From assembly GCF_013408245.1 (NCBI RefSeq), contig NZ_JACBYS010000010.1, forward strand, positions 1-64,000: a DNA stretch of 64,000 nucleotides, read 5' to 3'. Source of the DNA: Duganella sp. 1224 (GTDB taxonomy: Bacteria; Pseudomonadota; Gammaproteobacteria; Burkholderiales; Burkholderiaceae_D). Positions 57,671 through 64,000 of the stretch are shown here, piece by piece (position 1 is the first letter of the stretch; every line of letters starts with the position of its first letter). A model generated the notes under the pieces. The model had not been told where the DNA came from, did not search any database, and saw only the letters and a program-made list of their open reading frames with translations. A program made the position numbers and the translations under genes.

Positions 57671-58669
57671 ATGGCTGAAGGTGTCGCCTGGAGCGAAAAT
57701 GAAATCGGCGAACTGACCGCCAAGGTGAAGGCGCTGAAGGCCAGCATGTCGCGCGTGATCATCGGCCAGGAAAATGTGATCGACTCGCTGATCATCTGCC
57801 TGCTGGCCGGCGGCCACGCGCTGGTGGAGGGCGTGCCGGGACTGGGCAAGACGCTGCTGGTGAAGTCGCTGTCGCAGGCGACGGAGCTGGACTTCCACCG
57901 CGTGCAGTTCACGCCGGACCTGATGCCGTCGGATATCGTCGGCACCGAGATCCTTGAAGAGGACCATGCGACGCGCAAGCGCGAGTTCCGCTTCCAGCAA
58001 GGGCCGGTGTTCACGCAGGTGCTGCTGGCGGACGAGATCAACCGCGCCCCGCCGAAAACGCAATCGGCCTTGCTGGAGGCGATGCAGGAACGCTCCGTCA
58101 CCTTCGCCGGCCAGACGCACAAGCTGCCCAAGCCGTTCTTTGTGCTGGCGACGCAGAATCCGATCGAACAGGCGGGCACGTATCCTTTGCCGGAGGCGCA
58201 ACTGGACCGCTTCCTGTTGCGCATCGACGTGGTCTATCCGACCGAGGAAGAGGAAATCGCCATGGTGGCCGCGACCACGCACGCCGGCCTGAAGGACGCC
58301 GAGCCGGTGATGGATGTCGCCACGCTGCTGCGCCTGCAGCAGTTGGTGCGCGATATCGAGATCGGCGATCACCTCGTGGCCTATGCCACCCGGCTGGTGC
58401 GGGCCACGCGGCCATCGCTGACCACCGTGCCGGCGGTGCAGAAACATATCGGCTGGGGCGCGGGACCGCGTGCCGGACAGGCGCTGGTGCTGGCGTCCAA
58501 GGCGCGCGCGTTGATGCACGGCCGCCTGGCCGTCACGCGCGACGATATCGCAGAGATGCTGCTGCCGGTGCTGGCGCACCGTGTGCTGCGTAATTTCGAG
58601 GCGGAGGCGGATGGCGTGGCCATCGCCGACATCCTGCAAGCGCTGCGCGAGCATATCCGCCCGGACTAA
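57671..58669 (+). CDS. MoxR family AAA+ ATPase
   Basis: This 332-aa protein has Walker A GVPGLGKT (54-61), Walker B LLADEINRAPP (D121, E122), sensor 1 ATQNPIEQ and the C-terminal lid domain. MoxR ATPases act as chaperones that insert cofactors or assemble complexes together with VWA-type proteins. It starts 2 nt after the DUF4159 gene and is followed by DUF58 after 7 nt, the classical MoxR order. Confidence 0.95.
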   Translation: MAEGVAWSENEIGELTAKVKALKASMSRVIIGQENVIDSLIICLLAGGHALVEGVPGLGKTLLVKSLSQATELDFHRVQFTPDLMPSDIVGTEILEEDHATRKREFRFQQGPVFTQVLLADEINRAPPKTQSALLEAMQERSVTFAGQTHKLPKPFFVLATQNPIEQAGTYPLPEAQLDRFLLRIDVVYPTEEEEIAMVAATTHAGLKDAEPVMDVATLLRLQQLVRDIEIGDHLVAYATRLVRATRPSLTTVPAVQKHIGWGAGPRAGQALVLASKARALMHGRLAVTRDDIAEMLLPVLAHRVLRNFEAEADGVAIADILQALREHIRPD

Positions 58670-58676
58670 GCTGCCG

Positions 58677-59591
58677 ATGTCACTGACCGCCAAACCTGCC
58701 GCCGGCCCGATGACCGCCATGCTGGCCCAGACCAGGGACCTGGATCTGGTCATCCGCCATGTGCTGGCGGGCCTGGGGCATGGCATCCACGCCGGCCGCG
58801 AGCGCGGTGCGGGCGTCGAGTTCTCCGAGTACCGCGCTTACGCCCCCGGCGACGAGTGGCGGCGCGTGGACTGGAAACTGCTGGCCCGCGCCGACCGCTA
58901 CTTCGTCCGCGAGGCGGAGCGGGACAGCCACGTCGCCGCCTGGCTCTGGCTGGACGCCACTGCGTCGATGGCGGAACCGAGCCGCGAGATCAACGGCATC
59001 GATAAACTCTGGTTCGCCCGCACGGTGCTGGCCTGCGTGGCGGCCATCGCCCAGCGCCAGGGAGACGCCTTTGGGCTGGTGATCTGCAGCGCCGGCAAAG
59101 TCGAGTTCACGCCGGCCGCGCGCGGTCCGCGCCAACTGCAACGCGTGCTGGCGGCGCTGAACAAGGCGACGCCACAAGGCGGCCTGCCGTCCGCCGATGT
59201 GCTGCGCGCCAGCCTGCACTTCGCCCGCGCACCGGGCATGATCTTCGCCGCCAGCGATTTTCTCGACTGGCCATCGCCGCTGAGCGAGGCCTTGCTCCGC
59301 CTGCGCAATATGCGCCATGACGTCCGCCTGCTCACGCTGCGCACGCAGGCCGAAGTCGACGCCAGCTTCAGATCCGGGGCCGGCTACCGCGACCCGGAGC
59401 ATGATGATGGCCCGCATCGCCTGTCCAACGCCGATCGCGAACAGTACAAGCAGCGAAGCCGCACGCATTTTGACGGAGTGGCCGGCAGCTGCCGGCAACA
59501 CAACATCGTGCACTACGAGGCGCGCATCGAGCAGCCGCTGAACGGCGTGCTGCGCGGCTGGCTGCAACTGGCCGGAGCGCGGGCGCGATGA
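58677..59591 (+). CDS. DUF58 domain protein (VWA-like)
   Basis: This 304-aa protein has the DUF58 signature GVEFSEYRAYAPGDEWRRVDWKLLARADRYFVREAE (core: YAPGDEWRRVDWK). The following segment has a MIDAS-like DATAS in WLWLDATASM. The usual partner of MoxR; no membrane segment is visible. ATG 58677 follows the moxR stop by 7 nt; its stop overlaps the next start (ATGA). Confidence 0.9.
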   Translation: MSLTAKPAAGPMTAMLAQTRDLDLVIRHVLAGLGHGIHAGRERGAGVEFSEYRAYAPGDEWRRVDWKLLARADRYFVREAERDSHVAAWLWLDATASMAEPSREINGIDKLWFARTVLACVAAIAQRQGDAFGLVICSAGKVEFTPAARGPRQLQRVLAALNKATPQGGLPSADVLRASLHFARAPGMIFAASDFLDWPSPLSEALLRLRNMRHDVRLLTLRTQAEVDASFRSGAGYRDPEHDDGPHRLSNADREQYKQRSRTHFDGVAGSCRQHNIVHYEARIEQPLNGVLRGWLQLAGARAR

Positions 59592-60703
59592 TGTTGAGTT
59601 CTTACCCTCTGTGGTGGCTGGCATTGCCGGTGCTATTGCTGCCAATCTGGTGGCATCGCCAGAAACGTCAGCGCCTCAAAGCTGAACTGCTGGCCACAGC
59701 GCGCTTTCTGCCGTCGGCGCCGCCGCAGCAATTGCGCGTGTGGCAGTGGCGCGACAGGATGCTGCTGCTGGTCCGCTGCGTGCTGCTGGTGACGCTGATT
59801 GCCTGGCTGGCTGCCACCATCTTCCCATGGCGTGGCGACACTGTCCTGATCGACAGCGGCGCGGACAACGCCTGGACAGAACAGCAGATCACGGCCGCAG
59901 GCTTTACCTCCGCCGCGCGCGCCGCCCTGCCGCCAAACGCACTGCAATGGCTGCGTGCCCACGAACGCGATTGGCGCCCGGCGGCGAGGCTGCTCATCGT
60001 CGCCCGTGCCGGCCAGATCGCCATGCCAGCCCGCGTGCCGCAATTCAGCCACCCGATAGAAGTGCGCACCGCTCCGCACAGCGTCGCCGCCGCAGCACCC
60101 CGCACCGAACAACACATCACGGTGGCGGCGACCGCCGACCGCGCCATGGCGTGGCAATCGCTCTTTGCCGCGTTCGACGTCGCCGGCAACGCCGCCACAC
60201 GCCACAAGCTGTCCGCTGAACCCGACGCCAACACGACGCTGATCGTCTGGGACATGCCCGCCGCCGCGCCACCGGCCAACTGGCGCGCTGCCAATTGGTG
60301 GATCGCTGCCGCTGACGCCGCGCCCCGAGGCGACGCGGTATCCAGCGCGCCTGCCGTACCCGCCGCAGGTGTGGCACGCCCGGCGTTCCCGGAACTGGCA
60401 AACGCATCGACGTTAACGCTGAACGGCATCACGATGAAATACGCCGACTCCGCGCGTGGCCGCCTGTGGACATCGGACGCGTTTCCCCCACGCGACGCCG
60501 ACACCGCTCGCGCACTCTACGAATCCTGGCAGCGGCTCTCCGCCGCACCATCGCCGCCCTACGCCACGCCATCGCAGATCTTCGGCAGCACGCGCAGCGC
60601 GCTACCCGCCATCAGCAATGCCAGGCCGGCGTACTGGCTGGCGTTGGCGTTGCTGGCCCTCTTCATCATCGAACGGATCCTCACGCATGCACGGCGAACC
60701 TGA
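59588..60703 (+). CDS. BatA-like membrane protein with degenerate VWA region
   Basis: This 371-aa protein has the aerotolerance BatA N-terminal arrangement: SSYPLWWLALPVLLLPIWWHRQKR, then a second membrane segment (about 58-78), and a last segment at about 347-365 near the C-terminus. The extracytoplasmic part should hold a VWA domain, but no DxSxS MIDAS is present. It overlaps DUF58 by 4 nt and the next gene by 17 nt. Probably the membrane anchor of the MoxR complex. Confidence 0.8.
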   Translation: MMLSSYPLWWLALPVLLLPIWWHRQKRQRLKAELLATARFLPSAPPQQLRVWQWRDRMLLLVRCVLLVTLIAWLAATIFPWRGDTVLIDSGADNAWTEQQITAAGFTSAARAALPPNALQWLRAHERDWRPAARLLIVARAGQIAMPARVPQFSHPIEVRTAPHSVAAAAPRTEQHITVAATADRAMAWQSLFAAFDVAGNAATRHKLSAEPDANTTLIVWDMPAAAPPANWRAANWWIAAADAAPRGDAVSSAPAVPAAGVARPAFPELANASTLTLNGITMKYADSARGRLWTSDAFPPRDADTARALYESWQRLSAAPSPPYATPSQIFGSTRSALPAISNARPAYWLALALLALFIIERILTHARRT

Positions 60704-62714
60704 CCACTTGCGCCGCCGTCTGTGGACCGCCATCTGCCGGCGCCGCGCGCCACTTTGGCTGGCCGCCCTCGTGCCGCTGGCCCTGGCCATGTGGCTGTTG
60801 CCCAATGCCCGCACTTTCACGGCGGCGGCCATCGCCATTTGGGCGATCAGCGCCGCCGCCGACGCCTATCGCTGGCGGCAACGCATCGCCAGCCAGTGGC
60901 CGTCCTGGCTCAACACTGCCGTCCCCGCGCTGGAAGACAGCAGCGATCTGCTGGCCCGCGAGGTGACCACATCCATCGCCAGGCTCCAGCAACAACGCCT
61001 GCAAGCCCGTCTTGCCAACGCGCTGACCGCCGCCGATTACCAGCGCATCGCCGCGACACGCGCGCGCTTCGCCCTCCTCCCGCTGATCCTCGCGCTGCTG
61101 GCATCCGCCGCCGCCGCCGCATGGCACGGCAAGGTCCCGCCAGCACGCCCCGCCGCGCCACACGCCCAAGCCAACAAGCCGGTGGTGGATGGCGAGGTCT
61201 ATCTCAGCGTCACGCCGCCAGCCTACACCGGCATCAAGCCATTCGACACCGGCGCGCGCGACATCCAGATTCCTCAATATGCGGAAGTCCGCTGGTGCGT
61301 TCGCAACGCCACCGGCGCCGCGCCGGCGGTCGAACTGGGCGACGGCCAGTTGCTCACCATTGGCAAGGACTGCGCCAGGCTCCGCGTGGAAGACTCGCTG
61401 TTCTGGCGCGTGCGCGGCGCCGCCGGCACCCGCTACAACATCCGCGTGGCGCCGGATCAGGCACCGCAAGTGAGCGTCATCGAGCCGACAGAACTGATCC
61501 ACCTGCTGCAAAAGGACGCCAAGGCTGTCCAAATTGCCATCAGCGCCCGCGACGACTACGCCATCGTCCGCGCCAGCCTGCACCTGACGCTCGCGCGTGG
61601 CAGCGGCGAAAACATCCGCTTCAGCGACAAGGAAGTACCGCTGCCGCAATCGGCCGATCCGAAAGTGCGCAACTGGCAAAAACAATGGACGTTGGCGGAA
61701 CTCGGCATGGAAGCGGGCGATGAACTGTACTTCTTCGTCCGCGCCACCGACAACGCGCCGGAGAATCCGCACACCAGCCAATCGCCTACCTACACGCTGC
61801 GCGTGCCCGGGCCGGAGGCGGAAAGCCTGGACTCGACCGCGCTGCCATCGATGAGCAAGCCGGAAAACCTGCGCAGCCAGCGCCAGATCATTATCGATAC
61901 CGAACAACTGGTGGCGGACCTGCAAGCGCATCCCAACATGCCCGCCGCCACGCTGCGCGCGCGCAGCGAAGGCATCGCCGCCGACCAGGCCGCGCTGCGC
62001 CTGCGCTACGGCCAGTTCCTCGGCGAAGAATCCAGCCTGTTCGGCGACGACGAGCATGAGCACGAACATCACGGCAACGAAAAGCCGGGCAGCGAAATCG
62101 GCGTGATGAAGGAATTCGGCCACGCGCACGACGTGGAGGACAACGCCACGATCTTTGATCCGCAGACGAAGGCCATCCTCAAGCGCGCGCTGGCCGCGAT
62201 GTGGGACGCGGAAAAATCCCTGCGCGCGGTGGCGCCCAAGGCTGCGCTGCCACCGGAATACAAGGCGCTGGACGCGATCAAGGAATTGCAGGCCGCGGAA
62301 CGCGTTTATCTGCACCGAACCGCCTTCGTGCCGCCGGCGCTGAAAGAGGAAAAGCGCATGACCGGCGACATGGTCGGCGCCATGAGCTACAAGCGCGCGC
62401 AGGGCACGGCCAGCGATACGGTGCCGGCCGAGGTACGGGACCTGGTGCAAGCCTTGTCGCAGGATGGCGCCTTGCCCGCCTTGTGGAGCAAATCGGCGCG
62501 CGATGCGATCGCCGCCCGCATCCCCGATCAGGAGCAGAAGCTCAGCGCGCAGCGCGCGGTTCAGGATGTGCAGGATGGCTGCGTGCCATGCCGCGCCGAG
62601 TTGCGCGCGTGGCTGCGTGGCACGCTGGTGGAAGCGCCGGTGCTGCTGCAGGCGCGTTCCTCGGCCGAGACGCCGTTCCGCCAGGCGTGGCGCGGCAAGG
62701 AGCAAGGCAAATGA
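60687..62714 (+). CDS. DUF4175-type large membrane protein
   Basis: This 675-aa protein has hydrophobic segments near 22-58 and 127-148, then a large soluble region with beta-rich repeats (VYLSVTPPAYTGIKP; SVIEPTELIHLLQKDAKAVQIAISARDDYAI, cited in part) typical of DUF4175 proteins found with MoxR operons. A His/acidic patch (DDEHEHEHHGNE, about residue 453) could bind metal, and CVPC lies near the C-terminus. ATG 60687 overlaps the previous gene by 17 nt; its stop overlaps the next start (ATGA). Exact function unknown. Confidence 0.75.
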   Translation: MHGEPDHLRRRLWTAICRRRAPLWLAALVPLALAMWLLPNARTFTAAAIAIWAISAAADAYRWRQRIASQWPSWLNTAVPALEDSSDLLAREVTTSIARLQQQRLQARLANALTAADYQRIAATRARFALLPLILALLASAAAAAWHGKVPPARPAAPHAQANKPVVDGEVYLSVTPPAYTGIKPFDTGARDIQIPQYAEVRWCVRNATGAAPAVELGDGQLLTIGKDCARLRVEDSLFWRVRGAAGTRYNIRVAPDQAPQVSVIEPTELIHLLQKDAKAVQIAISARDDYAIVRASLHLTLARGSGENIRFSDKEVPLPQSADPKVRNWQKQWTLAELGMEAGDELYFFVRATDNAPENPHTSQSPTYTLRVPGPEAESLDSTALPSMSKPENLRSQRQIIIDTEQLVADLQAHPNMPAATLRARSEGIAADQAALRLRYGQFLGEESSLFGDDEHEHEHHGNEKPGSEIGVMKEFGHAHDVEDNATIFDPQTKAILKRALAAMWDAEKSLRAVAPKAALPPEYKALDAIKELQAAERVYLHRTAFVPPALKEEKRMTGDMVGAMSYKRAQGTASDTVPAEVRDLVQALSQDGALPALWSKSARDAIAARIPDQEQKLSAQRAVQDVQDGCVPCRAELRAWLRGTLVEAPVLLQARSSAETPFRQAWRGKEQGK

Positions 62715-64000
62715 TGATGTCCACGGACCTGATGTCGATAGCGCCGCCGTTGGCCGCGCTGGTGGTGGGCATGATCAGCGCGGCGCTGTTCGCCCGCCGG
62801 CGCCGCTGGATCGACGCCGGCCTGGCTGTATTGGCAGGTGTCGCCCTGGCGGTGGCGATTGCGGATGTGCGTCTGCCACCAGGCGCCTCCGGTCCGCTGA
62901 ACGTCAGTACGGCGGCCGGCCGCATCAGCGAATCCGATCTGCGCGCGATTCCCTCCGCGTCCAGCATCGTGTTGAGCGGCGACGGTGTACGGGAAGCCGA
63001 GTGGCGTGATTTACCCGCGCGTCCGCTGCAATGGCAGCCTGCGGCGGCGGATCTGTTGTGGCTTGATTTTCCTCGCTCGATATCGCTGGGCCGCATCTTT
63101 ACGTTGACGGTGCGGCGCTCATTGGTTCCGGCGCCGTGGCGCCTGCAGCTGCTGGCGGAGAATAAGCAGGTGCTGGCCGATTCCGGGCTGGCGGCGGCAT
63201 CGCAGTTGTCTGTGCAGTGGTTGCCGCCGGTGGCCGAGACGATGGTGTTGCAGGCGCGTTTGCTCGACAAGAGCGGCAAGACCGTCGCGCAGGGACCGCT
63301 GCCGTTGCAGGTGACGGATGCCGTGCCTTTGCAGATACAGGGGCGCTTCGATGCGCCGTCGTTTGATGCGCGGGCGTTGAATCAGCTGCTGTCGGATGGC
63401 GGCGCGATACTGGACTGGAGTGTCACGCTGGGCAAGGCGATCTCGCGTAGCGAGACGGCACGCGAGCCATTGACTGCGCCGAATGCGCTGTTCGTCGACG
63501 CGGCGTATGTCGAGCATTTGAACGCGGCTGGGCGTGCGATGTTGCTGGCGCAGGCTGGCAAAGGCGCGCCGCTGGTGATCCTCGGCGGGAATGCGGCGGA
63601 TGCGGGCGTCTGGCAGCGGGAGTTTGGATTGCCGCTGCATCCGCAATCGCCGACGACGGAGAAGGAGGACGCGCGGCAGTTCGGCGTCATCTCGCTGCCG
63701 CCGGCCCAGCTGAATCCTTCGGACAGTGCTGGGGCGTGGTCGGTTCTGGCCCGCGATGGGAAGCGGCAGCCCTGGTTGTGGCAGCGTCGTGTTGGGGCGG
63801 GGCGCCTGGTGTGGATAGGCGTGTCGGACTGGCATAAGTATGCGATCAGCGCGCCGCAGGCGTTGGCGTTGTGGTGGCAGTCGGCCATGGATTTGATTGC
63901 GCTGGAGGGCGTGCAAAAGACGGCGTGGCGCATGGATGACCCGATGCCGCTACCGGGATTGCGCACGGAGGTCTGCGCGCAGGGCGTGAAGGCCGGGACC
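62711..64000 (+). CDS. Membrane protein of the MoxR operon (3' end outside window)
   Basis: An uninterrupted frame of 430 codons runs from ATG 62711 to the window edge without a stop. The start overlaps the previous stop (ATGA) and reads MMMSTDLMSIAPPLAALVVG, with hydrophobic segments at about 10-28 and 38-55. The rest is extracytoplasmic-looking beta-rich sequence (ISLGRIFTLTVRRSLVPAPW), then a Rossmann/amidotransferase-like part (APLVILGGNAADAGVWQREFG; GAGRLVWIGVSDWHKYAIS). It resembles the large glutamine-amidotransferase-like proteins that close MoxR/BatA operons. Codon use matches its neighbours. No family is claimed with certainty. Confidence 0.8.
   Translation, partial: MMMSTDLMSIAPPLAALVVGMISAALFARRRRWIDAGLAVLAGVALAVAIADVRLPPGASGPLNVSTAAGRISESDLRAIPSASSIVLSGDGVREAEWRDLPARPLQWQPAAADLLWLDFPRSISLGRIFTLTVRRSLVPAPWRLQLLAENKQVLADSGLAAASQLSVQWLPPVAETMVLQARLLDKSGKTVAQGPLPLQVTDAVPLQIQGRFDAPSFDARALNQLLSDGGAILDWSVTLGKAISRSETAREPLTAPNALFVDAAYVEHLNAAGRAMLLAQAGKGAPLVILGGNAADAGVWQREFGLPLHPQSPTTEKEDARQFGVISLPPAQLNPSDSAGAWSVLARDGKRQPWLWQRRVGAGRLVWIGVSDWHKYAISAPQALALWWQSAMDLIALEGVQKTAWRMDDPMPLPGLRTEVCAQGVKAGT

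Overview
The window is a high-GC betaproteobacterial chromosome segment, most likely Oxalobacteraceae (Massilia/Duganella/Janthinobacterium type). This is judged from the tuf-trnW-secE-nusG-rplKAJL-rpoBC order, the RpoB (1369 aa) and RpoC (1410 aa) lengths, and the mix of accessory genes. It is chromosomal backbone: no insertion sequence, prophage, integrase or CRISPR array was seen.

Region 1 (1-12.8 kb) is the translation/transcription block: the 3' end of tuf, tRNA-Trp with its own sigma70 promoter, secE, nusG, the L11, L1, L10 and L7/L12 genes, then rpoB and rpoC. The spacers carry leader-type stem-loops before rplK and rplJ, a long processing/attenuator-type hairpin between rplL and rpoB, a REP-like palindrome between rpoB and rpoC, and a strong intrinsic terminator after rpoC.

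Region 2 (12.8-37.5 kb) is a set of single genes: an HTH protein fused to a degenerate nucleotidyltransferase fold, a multi-TM sensor histidine kinase, a hot-dog thioesterase, a DUF885 metalloprotein, an HPP-CBS membrane protein, an Lrp regulator divergent from a cysteine desulfurase/dead metallo-beta-lactamase/rhodanese fusion, a 2907-aa cyclic beta-1,2-glucan synthase, a TMEM165/GDT1-type cation exporter under a yybP-ykoY manganese riboswitch, an M1 aminopeptidase translationally coupled to a class-C-type serine hydrolase, a diguanylate cyclase, panD and a Crp/Fnr regulator.

Region 3 (37.6-49.9 kb) is a complete chemosensory operon: minimal receptor, CheY, STAS protein, CheA, CheW, CheR, CheD, CheB, a REC-EAL phosphodiesterase, a second CheW and two transmembrane receptors. 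CheA carries a tandem repeat resembling the c-di-GMP-binding MshEN motif. With the REC-EAL protein in the same operon, this suggests cross-talk between chemosensing and c-di-GMP.

Region 4 (49.9-64 kb) holds an exported methyltransferase-like gene divergent from a >13-kb operon. The operon contains two tandem TldD/TldE-type pairs, DUF4159, a MoxR AAA+ ATPase, a DUF58 protein, a BatA-like membrane protein, a DUF4175 protein and a last gene that runs off the window (62711 to the end, open throughout). The TldD-like proteins carry Tat signals and an intact HExxxH motif. The divergent control region holds two good sigma70 promoters and five GGACA boxes spaced one helical turn apart. This operon is the best candidate in the window for an undescribed system: a MoxR-assisted, envelope-located peptide-processing machine.
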